Shown: piece after piece, positions 1 to 7,206 of the stretch
Layout of the letters: each line of letters begins with the position of its first letter
Position numbering within the stretch: position 1 is the stretch's first letter
Source: CAZPQV01 sp964588705
Lineage (GTDB): Bacteria; Bacteroidota; Bacteroidia; Flavobacteriales; Weeksellaceae
Assembly: GCA_964588705.1 (NCBI GenBank)
Contig: CAZPQV010000021.1
Coordinates: 1 to 32,052 of the forward strand
Reading direction: 5' to 3'
DNA: 32,052 bases
The notes under the pieces: generated by a model
What the model was told of the DNA's origin: nothing
Database searches by the model: none
The model's input: only the letters and a program-made list of their open reading frames with translations
Translations under genes and position numbers: made by a program

Positions 1-109
1 AATTAACAACATTTTTACCACAATTCTTTTAATTGCTTTACATGTAACCCACATCACATTCTCCCAATAAATAATTCCTCATTTTTGTAAACAAATAATT
101 CAGTAAAAA

Positions 110-733
110 ATGAGTAACAAAATAGCAGAGCATTGGAACGAAAGATACGGTAATGAAGAATTCGCTTACGGCACAGAACCCAACGAATATTTCAAACAAA
201 AAATAAAAGAATACGCTCCCGGGAAAATCTTATTTCCAGCGGAAGGAGAAGGCAGAAATGCCGTTTATGCTGCAAAACAGGGTTGGGAATCTACCGCTTT
301 CGATCTGAGTTCTGAGGGCAAAAACAAAGCTTTAAAACTTGCTGATAAAAATAATGTTCCCATTAAATATGAAGTTGGAGAGCTGCAAAACTTAAACTTT
401 CAACCTGAAGAATTCGATGCAGCGGTATTAGTTTTCGCCCATTTTCAACCGGAATTAAGAGCTTCACTTCACCACGACATCAGCAAACTGATTAAAAAAG
501 ACGGGATTATTATTCTGGAAGGTTTCAGTAAAAAACATCTGGAATATCAGGCAGAAAACAATAAAGTTGGCGGCCCAAGAGATGAAGCCATGCTCTTCTC
601 AACCGAAATGATTGAATCCGACTTTCCTAATTTTGAAATCATCGAACTTTTAGAAACAGAAACTGAGCTTTCCGAAGGCATCTATCATCAGGGTAAAGCA
701 TCTGTTATAAGATTTGTCGGAAAGAAGAAATAA
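110..733 (+). CDS. Class I SAM-dependent methyltransferase (TehB-like)
   Basis: A 207-residue soluble protein with the Rossmann-type methyltransferase layout. The SAM-binding motif I region is at about residues 40-52 (ILFPAEGEGRNA), followed by an acidic strand end near FDLSSEG and a central FDAAVLVFAHF segment typical of the post-motif II strand. The family resembles TehB/thiopurine-type methyltransferases, which methylate small molecules, but no substrate can be read from the sequence. The start is supported by a TAAAAA tract directly before the ATG, as is usual in this phylum, and by a near-consensus -7 box (CATTTTTG, 80-87). It is a single-gene unit whose end faces rpmA across a shared terminator. 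The fold is confident; the substrate is unknown. Confidence 0.85.
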   Translation: MSNKIAEHWNERYGNEEFAYGTEPNEYFKQKIKEYAPGKILFPAEGEGRNAVYAAKQGWESTAFDLSSEGKNKALKLADKNNVPIKYEVGELQNLNFQPEEFDAAVLVFAHFQPELRASLHHDISKLIKKDGIIILEGFSKKHLEYQAENNKVGGPRDEAMLFSTEMIESDFPNFEIIELLETETELSEGIYHQGKASVIRFVGKKK

Positions 734-756
734 ACTAAAAACTTAGAAGCATAAAA

Positions 757-783
757 AATCCCGAACTTCAAAAGTCCGGGATT
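757..783. terminator. Bidirectional terminator between methyltransferase and rpmA
   Basis: Inverted arms at 757-768 and 772-783 (AATCCCGAACTT / AAGTCCGGGATT) with a 3-base loop. There is one A·C mismatch on the plus strand, which becomes a G-U wobble on the minus strand. T-rich sequence follows on the plus side and A-rich sequence precedes, so it can end both converging transcripts. Confidence 0.8.
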
Positions 784-803
784 TTATTTTTATAAAACGC
801 TTC

Positions 804-1061
804 TTATGCGTTTGGTTCTACAGATACAAAAGATCTGTTGTTTGCTTTCTTTCTGAAAACTACTTTTCCGTCAACAAGAGCGAACAAAGTGTGGTCTTTA
901 CCAATCCCCACGTTTTCACCCGGGTGGTGCTGCGTACCTCTTTGTCTCACGATAATGTTACCCGCGATTGCTTCCTGTCCTCCGAAAATCTTCACGCCAA
1001 GTCTCTTTGAGTGAGATTCTCTACCGTTTTTGGAACTACCAACTCCTTTTTTGTGTGCCAT
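804..1061 (-). CDS. rpmA: 50S ribosomal protein L27
   Basis: 85 residues, normal length for L27. The N-terminus MAHKKGVGSSKNGRES and the GGQEAIAGNIIVRQRGT core are diagnostic. L27 binds the large subunit near the peptidyl-transferase centre, and its N-terminal tail reaches towards the P-site tRNA. There is no Firmicutes-type cleavable extension, because the Ala-His-Lys-Lys start follows the initiator Met directly. It lies 23 bases downstream of rplU in the usual rplU-rpmA order, without a separate promoter, so the two are probably cotranscribed. Transcription ends at the hairpin at 757-783. Confidence 0.98.
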   Translation of the reverse strand: MAHKKGVGSSKNGRESHSKRLGVKIFGGQEAIAGNIIVRQRGTQHHPGENVGIGKDHTLFALVDGKVVFRKKANNRSFVSVEPNA

Positions 1062-1084
1062 TTTATTTTAGGTTTTTAAAGGGT

Positions 1085-1717
1085 TTACGATTTTTTTTCT
1101 GCAAATTTTTCTACATTTCTCTCAATCAAAGCATCAACTTCTTCATGAGAAAGAATGTTTTTTCCTAGAGCTTCTTTTTCAGCTTTACCAAGTTCTACCA
1201 AAAGTTCTCTGTTGTCTTTAGACTGAGAAAGGTTGAATTTTTTTAGCTTGTAGTTCAGTTCGTGATCTTCACCGAAGTTTACGGTTGCTCTGTCTCCTGT
1301 TGCTGCAGCTGCTTTTGGCTCTGCAGTTTCTACTTTAGCTTCTGCTTTCACAGCTTTAGCTTCAGTTGCTTTTGGAGATTCTTTTTTAGCAGACTTTTTA
1401 GCTCCGTCGAAACCTGTAATACCAGTTACAAGGATTTGTGTAAGCTGTTGTCTGTGCCCGTTTTTCTTAGCGTAACCTTTTCTTCTTTTCTTTTTAAAAA
1501 CGATTACTTTATCAGCCTGAACGTGCTCTAAAATTTCGGCATCTACTGCGATACCGCTTACAGCCGGGGCGCCAACCGTTGTAGTACCGTTTACGGTAAG
1601 AAGCACTTTATCAAAAGATACTTTGTCTCCTTTTTCACCTTTCAAACGGTTTACAAACAACTTCTGGTCTTGCTCAACTTTGTACTGAAGCCCTGCTATC
1701 TCTACAATTGCAAACAT
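1085..1717 (-). CDS. rplU: 50S ribosomal protein L21 with long C-terminal extension
   Basis: Residues 1 to about 100 are a complete L21 (MFAIVEIAGLQYKV at the start; KKKRRKGYAKKNGHRQ, the 23S rRNA-binding segment, near residue 80). Bacterial L21 is normally about 100 residues, but this protein has 210. The extra part is an Ala/Lys/Glu-rich low-complexity linker (about residues 105-145) followed by an ordered-looking acidic/helical tail (about 145-210) containing NYKLKKFNLSQSKDN and EEVDALIERNVEKFA. Extended L21 proteins are, as far as I recall, common in Flavobacteriia; the role of the tail is unknown to me. It is the first gene of rplU-rpmA, with a strong promoter at 1758-1787. Confidence 0.96.
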   Translation of the reverse strand: MFAIVEIAGLQYKVEQDQKLFVNRLKGEKGDKVSFDKVLLTVNGTTTVGAPAVSGIAVDAEILEHVQADKVIVFKKKRRKGYAKKNGHRQQLTQILVTGITGFDGAKKSAKKESPKATEAKAVKAEAKVETAEPKAAAATGDRATVNFGEDHELNYKLKKFNLSQSKDNRELLVELGKAEKEALGKNILSHEEVDALIERNVEKFAEKKS

Positions 1718-1757
1718 TGTTTATAAGTTTTGTTAGTTAATATTCTATTTGAGTGTG

Positions 1758-1787
1758 CAAAAATACAACTTTTTTCTGAAACACAAA
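1758..1787 (-). promoter_or_regulatory. Promoter of rplU-rpmA
   Basis: On the minus strand TTTG (1787-1784), 18 bases, then TATTTTTG (1765-1758). This is a full match to the Bacteroidetes TTTG / TAnnTTTG promoter with optimal spacing, 41 bases before the rplU ATG. A perfect DnaA-box 9-mer (TTATCCACA, 1791-1799) sits immediately upstream of the -33 element. Confidence 0.75.
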
Positions 1788-1843
1788 GAGTTATCCACAA
1801 AATTTTGGCTGGATTTCGAAAGATCTGTTTCCAAAGTTTTTTT

Positions 1844-1937
1844 AGGAGCTGTTTCCGGCTTTCACTACTCGCTTCCCGAAGAATCGGGAGAGCTCAAACA
1901 CGCCGTTCAATCCGGGCTAGGGATTTGTCCGCATTAG
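1844..1937 (+). ncRNA. Candidate structured RNA / dispersed flavobacterial element
   Basis: A GC-richer island in an AT-rich gap. It opens with AGGAGCTGTTTCCGGCT and ends with TCCGGGCTAG and a short tail. Visible pairings are GAGCT (1846-1850) with AGCTC (1891-1895), enclosing a hairpin TCCCGA-AGAA-TCGGGA (1874-1889), plus short GGC/CCGG complementarities between the 5' part and 1902-1915. A hairpin with a short T-rich tail follows at 1945-1975. From memory, flavobacterial genomes carry many intergenic copies beginning GGAGCT.TTTCC and ending GGGCTA with a variable central hairpin, and the Rfam flavo-1 motif is one candidate identity. I could not verify that; strand and boundaries are provisional. 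Confidence 0.45.
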
Positions 1938-1944
1938 AAAATAA

Positions 1945-1975
1945 AACCCTTTGAATGTCAAATTCCGAAAGGGTT
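1945..1975 (+). terminator. Hairpin downstream of the candidate RNA
   Basis: AACCCTTT (1945-1952) pairs with AAAGGGTT (1968-1975) around a 15-base loop, followed by CTTTAT. It would end a plus-strand transcript from the 1844-1937 element. The minus strand also has T-rich sequence after it, so direction is not certain. Confidence 0.4.
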
Positions 1976-2022
1976 CTTTATAAAATATTTAAAAATCTAC
2001 TCGTTGTGTTTTTTGTTTTTTG

Positions 2023-2175
2023 AAACGCAAAGATTTTTACTGATTTTGTTGATATTTTAGTTAGCAAAGATGACGAATAAATTCGTTTTTGAAGCTTTCG
2101 CTTTATCAAATTCGCTTGCGAATCATTTCTTTGCTCTCTAAAAAAATTTATTATTAATTTAGAAACTTTGCGTTT
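2023..2175. repeat. MITE-like inverted-repeat element
   Basis: Perfect 10-base terminal inverted repeats AAACGCAAAG (2023-2032) and CTTTGCGTTT (2166-2175) bound 153 bases with no coding capacity. A second, imperfect nested pair (GCAAAGATGACGAAT near 2059 against the complement of 2112-2137) lets the element fold into one long hairpin. The rest of the 1718-2287 gene-free stretch, apart from this and the 1844-1975 element, shows only AT-rich sequence. Confidence 0.45.
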
Positions 2176-2287
2176 TTAAATTATAAAACATTGATTACCT
2201 GTAATTTGCAATTCTCATGAATACTGTAGCTAATTTGCACAACAGGTTAAAGCTCTTAATTCCCTTTATTACTTAATGGTTCATAAA

Positions 2288-2707
2288 CTACTTATACTCA
2301 ACCTTCACTTTATCTGCACCAACGAAAACTGCTTTCCCTCCATCCTCAGATATTTCTATAGAAACATTCTCATCTACAAAAACAGGATTTCCTTCATGCG
2401 AAGTCAGTAGTCCAACTTTTTTAGGAGCATCGGCTCCTTTGGTGTAAGTCACAAACTGATTCCCATCGGCTTCTTCACCGAACTCCAGTTTCAGCTCCTC
2501 ACCCGAATCACTTTTCAAAGTAACCCCGGCATTATTATCAATCATATCTGCTTCATCTTCATTGTATTGCGCAATATCTGCACTGTCAACTACAGCATTT
2601 TCTGCAACTGCTTCCACTTCTGCAGTATTGTCAATTTCTGTTTTTGTTTCTTTGTTACAGGCTGTTAATCCAAGCAAAAGAACTACTGGAAAAATCAATT
2701 TTTTCAT
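2288..2707 (-). CDS. Small acidic lipoprotein, function unknown
   Basis: 139 residues. The N-terminus MKKLIFPVVLLLGLTACNK is a lipoprotein signal peptide with lipobox LTAC, so the mature protein starts at Cys17 and is probably membrane-anchored. The mature part is strongly acidic: a disordered Glu/Asp/Ala stretch (about 20-60), then a compact domain (about 60-139) of alternating beta-type segments containing KLEFGEEADG and VSIEISEDGGKAVFVGAD. I do not recognise a named family. It stands alone between the repeat-rich gap and the divergently placed acyltransferase gene. The start is fixed by the signal peptide. Confidence 0.8.
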   Translation of the reverse strand: MKKLIFPVVLLLGLTACNKETKTEIDNTAEVEAVAENAVVDSADIAQYNEDEADMIDNNAGVTLKSDSGEELKLEFGEEADGNQFVTYTKGADAPKKVGLLTSHEGNPVFVDENVSIEISEDGGKAVFVGADKVKVEYK

Positions 2708-2795
2708 AATATTATTTTTTTACAATGTTCGTTATGCATCAAAATCTCTACCATTCGCGGCAGAAATATTTTAATTATCAATTAAGAAATAATTC

Positions 2796-2825
2796 TTGCA
2801 CTCGTATTCCTTTTTTCTAAATTTG
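2796..2825 (+). promoter_or_regulatory. Promoter of the acyltransferase gene
   Basis: TTG (2796-2798), 19 bases, TAAATTTG (2818-2825): a consensus -7 box with a correctly spaced -33 element, 17 bases before the ATG at 2843. Confidence 0.7.
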
Positions 2826-2842
2826 ATTCTTCAATAAACCAT

Positions 2843-3934
2843 ATGAAAAGAGACCTCTACATTGATTTTGCCAAAGGACTGGCAACGCTTTCCATTATTT
2901 TTATACATACTGTTTTCTGGTCGGGGCAACTCTATATAAAACCCGAAATAAGGATACTTTCTTTGTTGTTCGATGTTCCTCTTTTCTATGCTTTAAGCGG
3001 AATTACCTCCGGTGGAAATGTCGAAAAAACCTTCTATCGTCTTCTGAAACTGCAGATCACCTATATGATTTTCGTAACGTTCCTTTTCTTCCTCGATTAT
3101 TTCTTTAAGGTTTTCGGCCTCCACATTATGGGCATCGATTGGTTGAAAGATTTCTACTCCAACTTCGGAAGCAAATACGTCCCTCGAACGATTTCTGACG
3201 CTCCACAATGGCAAAATCTTGGCAACTGGTATCTGCACACTTACACCAATGCCGATACTTTCCCTGTCGTAATGGGAAGTTTCTGGTACTTGAAAGTGTA
3301 CTTTATTCTCACTGTTTTTGGAGTTTTAATTCTGAAATTTTTCCCGAAACACATCAATTGGTTTATCGCACTTTGCATCGGTTTAATTCTGATTTTCAAT
3401 ATTTTTCCTAAATATTATCCAACAGGACAGGTTGGTTATACGGCAGTTTATTTAGCAATGTTTTTGGCAGCCCATAAACTGAAAGGAAAAAGAATTCCAA
3501 ACCAATGGATTCCGGTAGTCTTCGGAGTGGTCGGAATATTACTGGCCTGGATGTTCTGGCATTACGGATCGGATATCTTCTACAAGATGAATAAACAGAA
3601 ATTCCCGCCAAAAATTCCGTATATCATTTGGTCGCTGTTTTCAATTGCCATCTTGTTCGTTTTATATAACAGACTGAAAATCTCAAAACCAAACTTCATC
3701 AATTACATTGGGAAAAATGCGATTTTCTACTATTTCGCTCAGGGAATGAGTTCGTCGCTCATATATTTCATCGTTGTTCCGCTGAAGGACAATATGAATT
3801 GGGTGGCTTTAATGATCTTAATTTTCGTAATCAACGTTATTCTTGCCATCATTCTCGCCGAATTTTTGAAAAAAGTAGATGATTTCGGCTGGAAAATCCT
3901 TGGATCGCTGAGAAAGAAAACAGCCTCGCAATAG
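2843..3934 (+). CDS. Membrane acyltransferase, acyltransferase-3 family
   Basis: 363 residues with about ten hydrophobic segments. The N-terminus MKRDLYIDFAKGLATLSII and the following HTVFW carry the Arg-Asp-x-x-x-D-x-x-K-G-x-A-x-x-x-I-x-x-x-H pattern of acyltransferase-3 (OafA/NodX-type) proteins, where the early His is functionally important. These integral membrane enzymes transfer acetyl or other acyl groups to sugars of lipopolysaccharide, exopolysaccharide or antibiotics. The acceptor cannot be read here, and no polysaccharide cluster surrounds it. The stop codon TAG forms the loop of a hairpin (3922-3944). It converges with the small membrane protein gene at 3975. Confidence 0.85.
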   Translation: MKRDLYIDFAKGLATLSIIFIHTVFWSGQLYIKPEIRILSLLFDVPLFYALSGITSGGNVEKTFYRLLKLQITYMIFVTFLFFLDYFFKVFGLHIMGIDWLKDFYSNFGSKYVPRTISDAPQWQNLGNWYLHTYTNADTFPVVMGSFWYLKVYFILTVFGVLILKFFPKHINWFIALCIGLILIFNIFPKYYPTGQVGYTAVYLAMFLAAHKLKGKRIPNQWIPVVFGVVGILLAWMFWHYGSDIFYKMNKQKFPPKIPYIIWSLFSIAILFVLYNRLKISKPNFINYIGKNAIFYYFAQGMSSSLIYFIVVPLKDNMNWVALMILIFVINVILAIILAEFLKKVDDFGWKILGSLRKKTASQ

Positions 3935-3944
3935 TTGCGAAGCT
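3922..3944. terminator. Hairpin at the acyltransferase stop codon
   Basis: AGCCTCGCAA (3922-3931) pairs with TTGCGAAGCT (3935-3944) with one mismatch; the three loop bases are the TAG stop codon. It lies between two converging genes. There is no strong T tract, so it may be only a weak terminator. Confidence 0.4.
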
Positions 3945-3974
3945 GTTAGTCATTATATAAATGTGATAATTGGT

Positions 3975-4211
3975 TTAGCTTTTCTTGTTTCCTCTAGCTA
4001 CGAATGCGATAAGAACAATCAGAAGCAATGCTCCGATTACCCAATACAGTGGATTAGAAACCCATTCTTCTGTGGTTGTAGTGGTTGTGGTAGTTTCCGT
4101 AGAAGTTACGGCCAACGAATCCTGTGCAAAAGCAAGTACAGAAAAGAACATAGTCATTACATAAATTGCAAATTGCTCCGTTTTCTTTGTTAAAAGACTA
4201 ATTGTTTTCAT
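3975..4211 (-). CDS. Small single-pass membrane protein with Thr tract
   Basis: 78 residues: a hydrophobic signal-type N-terminus ending in SVLAFAQ (cleavage likely after residue 30), a Ser/Thr/Glu stretch with eight consecutive Thr, then one transmembrane segment (NPLYWVIGALLLIVLIAFVA) and a short basic tail RGNKKS. The predicted mature form is therefore a very small protein with an outward Thr-rich segment and one membrane anchor. An alternative start at Met19 would shorten the signal peptide. I know of no function. It stands as a single gene converging on the acyltransferase. Confidence 0.65.
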   Translation of the reverse strand: MKTISLLTKKTEQFAIYVMTMFFSVLAFAQDSLAVTSTETTTTTTTTEEWVSNPLYWVIGALLLIVLIAFVARGNKKS

Positions 4212-4311
4212 AATATTTTATTAATTTAATGTTATGCCTATCAATTTCCAATTTTTATGCCAAGGTGTAACAGTATTTAAATTATTAATGAAAACATTAC
4301 TTTTAGTTAAA

Positions 4312-4343
4312 TTGTATCATAAGGTGAATTTTTAATATTTTTG
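4312..4343 (+). promoter_or_regulatory. Promoter of miaE and downstream gene
   Basis: TTG (4312-4314), 21 bases, TATTTTTG (4336-4343). The -7 box ends 14 bases before the miaE ATG, so the leader is very short. It includes a TAAAA tract. Confidence 0.65.
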
Positions 4344-4357
4344 ATAAAATTATTATA

Positions 4358-4936
4358 ATGTTCAGACTAAAATTACCTACAGACCCACGTTGGGCGAATA
4401 TTGCAGAAGGAAACCTGGAAGAAATTTTAACCGATCACGCTTGGTGCGAACAAAAAGCAGCCACCAATTCCATCACTCTGATTACTATGCTTCCGGAATA
4501 TCCGGAAATCGTTTCAGAACTTTTGGCGATTGCGCAGGAAGAACTTGACCATTTCAATCAAGTACACGAAATCATCCTGAAAAGAGGCTACCAACTCGGG
4601 CGCGAAAGAAAAGATGATTATGTTGGCGACCTGTTCAAATTCATCGTTCAAGGAAGCCGCGAAAATTATATTATCGACAGAATGCTTTTCGCTGCAATGA
4701 TTGAAGCTAGAAGCTGCGAACGTTTTAAAGTTTTAACTGAAAACATAAAAGACGAAGAACTGAAAGAATTCTATCGCGACCTGATGATTTCTGAAGCCAA
4801 TCATTATACCACATTTATTGGATTTGCGCGTCAACTTGGCGATCCTGAAAAAGTCAACAAACGCTGGGAAGAATGGCTGGAATATGAAGCGAAAATCATC
4901 CAGAGTTACGGCAAAAAAGAAACCATCCACGGTTAA
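4358..4936 (+). CDS. miaE: tRNA-(ms2io6A)-hydroxylase, MiaE-like
   Basis: 192 residues, a ferritin-like four-helix diiron protein. Putative iron ligands are visible in order: E31 (HAWCEQKAA), E62 and H65 (EELDH), E116 (IEARSCER), and E146 with H149 (SEANH). This E, ExxH, E, ExxH pattern with the MiaE-type EARSCERF and EANHYTTF motifs is specific for the family. MiaE hydroxylates the isopentenyl side chain of ms2i6A at position 37 of tRNAs reading UNN codons, using oxygen. It is the first gene of a short operon with the DUF502 protein 23 bases downstream. Length is normal and no key residue is missing. Confidence 0.9.
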   Translation: MFRLKLPTDPRWANIAEGNLEEILTDHAWCEQKAATNSITLITMLPEYPEIVSELLAIAQEELDHFNQVHEIILKRGYQLGRERKDDYVGDLFKFIVQGSRENYIIDRMLFAAMIEARSCERFKVLTENIKDEELKEFYRDLMISEANHYTTFIGFARQLGDPEKVNKRWEEWLEYEAKIIQSYGKKETIHG

Positions 4937-4959
4937 GACAAGCTGAAGATTCTGAGATT

Positions 4960-5580
4960 ATGAAAAGAGCGAGAAACGAGGATTATATCAACTTCTTCCT
5001 GAAATATTTTTTTCAGGGACTGATGATTATTGGTCCTGTTGGACTCACTATTTTCGTAATCTGGTACGTCATTTCATCTATTGACAGCAGTATTCCTTTC
5101 CTTTCTGAAAATCTGTATCCCGGACTCACCTTTTTACTCGTCATTCTCGCAACCGTTCTCATCGGATTTCTCGGGAGCAAAATTGTTTTTGGAAAATTTA
5201 TTTTCGACAGGGTTGATCAGTTTCTCGAAAGAACTCCCGGTGTAAAACATATCTACTCTCCTACAAAAGATGTAATGTCCTCATTTGTCGGCGACAAAAA
5301 GAAATTCAATCATCCGGTTTGGGTAAAAACCAACGAAAATCCTGTAATCTGGAGAATAGGATTTCTAACGCAAACCGAAATGCACGCCGTGGAAAAAGAA
5401 AATCATGTAGCGGTTTATCTTCCGCATTCTTACGCAATATCAGGCTGGGTAATCGTTACCGAAGCAAAAAACATAAAACCGGTTATCGGAATGACCGCAG
5501 CTGCAGCTATGAAATTTGCAGTCAGTGGTGGCGTTGCCGGATTTCATTCTGACGACAGTGTTTTTAAAGCACCGGAATGA
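4960..5580 (+). CDS. DUF502 family inner-membrane protein
   Basis: 206 residues. Two membrane segments (about 19-40, beginning GLMIIGPVGLTIFVIW, and about 50-70, GLTFLLVILATVLIGFLG) precede a soluble domain. The signature GPVGLT near the first helix and the FLERTPGVKHIYSPTKDV stretch mark the DUF502 family, which is widespread and has no established biochemical role. The C-terminal region contains AVYLPHSYAISGWVIV, also conserved in the family. It is cotranscribed with miaE (23-base gap). The start follows a GAGATT leader. Family assignment is good; function unknown. Confidence 0.85.
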   Translation: MKRARNEDYINFFLKYFFQGLMIIGPVGLTIFVIWYVISSIDSSIPFLSENLYPGLTFLLVILATVLIGFLGSKIVFGKFIFDRVDQFLERTPGVKHIYSPTKDVMSSFVGDKKKFNHPVWVKTNENPVIWRIGFLTQTEMHAVEKENHVAVYLPHSYAISGWVIVTEAKNIKPVIGMTAAAAMKFAVSGGVAGFHSDDSVFKAPE

Positions 5581-5584
5581 GAGA

Positions 5585-5722
5585 AGGTTGAGGTAGAGGT
5601 TGAAAGCATTTCAAAAACCAAAGAATTGTTCAAGCTGTAATTAAACCTTAATCTCAGTTTTAAATTTCCGTTTTAAAAAGAGTGTACAAACTCAAACTCA
5701 TCCTTAACCTAAACCTTAATTT
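5585..5722. repeat. Intergenic stretch with degenerate AAGGTT/AACCTT repeats
   Basis: The 142-base gap between the DUF502 gene and tnaA begins with AAGGTTGAGGTAGAGGTTGA and ends with CCTTAACCTAAACCTTAATT, degenerate copies in opposite orientation. TAAACCTTAAT also occurs twice as a direct repeat (near 5642 and 5710). It could be a small inverted-repeat element; no clear tnaA leader peptide, promoter or terminator is seen here. Confidence 0.35.
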
Positions 5723-7099
5723 ATGAAATTACCATACGCAGAACCATACCGTATAAAAACGGTGGAACCCATCCGTCAAACCGCAAAAGAAGAACGTGAA
5801 CAGTGGATAAAAGAAGCTGATTACAACCTCTTTAACCTCGACAGCGAAAAGGTTTTCATCGATCTTCTTACCGACAGCGGAACCGGTTCTATGAGCGACA
5901 GACAATGGAGCGCACTGATGTCTGGAGACGAAAGTTATGCCGGCTCCAAATCCTTCAGGGAACTGAAAGAAAGTGTGAATAAAATCACCGGATTCAAATA
6001 TTTATTGCCGACGCATCAAGGGCGTGCTGCAGAAAATGTTCTGTTTTCAGTTTTAGTAAAAGAAGGCGATGTAGTTCCGGGAAACTCACATTTCGATACT
6101 ACAAAAGGACATATAGAATTCCGTAAAGCGAAAGCTATCGACTGTACCATTGATGAAGCGTTTGAAATTGAAAACGAACATCCTTTCAAAGGAAATATCG
6201 ACCTCCATAAACTGGAGGATGTTTATAAAACCCATCCAAAAGAAAACATTCCGTTTTGTTTGTTAACGATTACCTGCAACACTTCCGGTGGACAGCCGGT
6301 TTCATTAGGAAACATCAAAGCTGTTCGTGAACTTTCCAATAAATACGGAATTCCTGTGTTTTTTGATTCGGCAAGATTTGCAGAAAATGCTTATTTCATC
6401 AAAAAAAGAGAGGCAGGACAGGAAAACAGAACCATCAAGGAAATCTGTAAAGAAGTGTTTTCCTACGGCGACGGAATGACGATGAGTTCCAAGAAAGATG
6501 GATTGGTAAATATCGGTGGATTTATTGCACTAAATAATGAAGATACTTTCAGAAAAGCATCCAATTTCACGATTATTTACGAAGGGTTCATCACATACGG
6601 CGGAATGAGCGGTAGAGATATGGCTGCCTTGGCTGTCGGTCTGGACGAAGCTACTGAATTCGGTTATTTGGAAAGCAGGATTTCTCAAGTGGAATTGCTA
6701 GGCCACAAACTGATTGAAATGGGAATTCCGGTGCAGAAACCAATTGGCGGACACGCCGTTTTCGTAGATGCACTATCCTTTTTACCAAATGTGCCTAGAG
6801 AAGAATATCCTGCACAAACATTGGGAATCGAACTTTATAAAGAAGGTGGAATCCGTGGTGTGGAAATCGGGACTTTATTAGCAGACCGTGATCCTGTGAC
6901 GAGAGAAAACCGCTATCCAAAAATGGAACTTTTGCGCTTAGCAATTCCAAGAAGAACTTATACGGACAATCATATGGATTATATTGCAGCAGCACTGAAA
7001 AATGTTTACGACCGCAGAAATGAAATTACTTCCGGATACAGAATTACTTGGGAACCGGATATTCTGAGACACTTTACTGTGAAACTGGAAAAAGCTTAA
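5723..7099 (+). CDS. tnaA: Tryptophanase (L-tryptophan indole-lyase)
   Basis: 458 residues, a fold type I PLP beta-eliminating lyase. The start aligns with the family (EPYRIKTVEPIRQT) and signatures FIDLLTDSGTG, PTHQGRAAEN and DSARFAENAYFIK are intact. K257 in MSSKKDG is the expected PLP lysine, with D215 and R218 in the cofactor site. The close relative tyrosine phenol-lyase differs at two substrate positions: here D125 (HFDTTKGH) and I382 (VEIG) match tryptophanase, where tyrosine phenol-lyase has Thr and Arg. The enzyme cleaves tryptophan to indole, pyruvate and ammonia. No tnaC-like leader or linked permease is visible. A strong terminator follows. Confidence 0.9.
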   Translation: MKLPYAEPYRIKTVEPIRQTAKEEREQWIKEADYNLFNLDSEKVFIDLLTDSGTGSMSDRQWSALMSGDESYAGSKSFRELKESVNKITGFKYLLPTHQGRAAENVLFSVLVKEGDVVPGNSHFDTTKGHIEFRKAKAIDCTIDEAFEIENEHPFKGNIDLHKLEDVYKTHPKENIPFCLLTITCNTSGGQPVSLGNIKAVRELSNKYGIPVFFDSARFAENAYFIKKREAGQENRTIKEICKEVFSYGDGMTMSSKKDGLVNIGGFIALNNEDTFRKASNFTIIYEGFITYGGMSGRDMAALAVGLDEATEFGYLESRISQVELLGHKLIEMGIPVQKPIGGHAVFVDALSFLPNVPREEYPAQTLGIELYKEGGIRGVEIGTLLADRDPVTRENRYPKMELLRLAIPRRTYTDNHMDYIAAALKNVYDRRNEITSGYRITWEPDILRHFTVKLEKA

Positions 7100-7101
7100 A
7101 T

Positions 7102-7131
7102 AAAAAGTCTCGTTTTGAAACGAGACTTTTT
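7102..7131 (+). terminator. Terminator of tnaA
   Basis: AAAAAGTCTCGTTT (7102-7115) pairs perfectly with AAACGAGACTTTTT (7118-7131), followed by a long T run. This is a textbook intrinsic terminator 3 bases after the stop codon. Symmetry would also serve minus-strand transcripts from porW. Confidence 0.9.
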
Positions 7132-7206
7132 TTATTTTTTTACACATAGTTTTCGGAGGAATCAAAGAGTTGCACTGATGTTTTGATTAGTTCAAACTGA
7201 AGCTAA

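Noticed and set aside
1791..1799. DnaA box as evidence for a replication origin
   Set aside because: Only one box is present, with no dnaA/dnaN genes or unwinding-element cluster nearby.
1730..1954. Two overlapping plus-strand ORFs of 62 and 74 codons
   Set aside because: They span the rplU promoter and the structured element, lack a recognisable protein pattern and have no ribosome-binding context.
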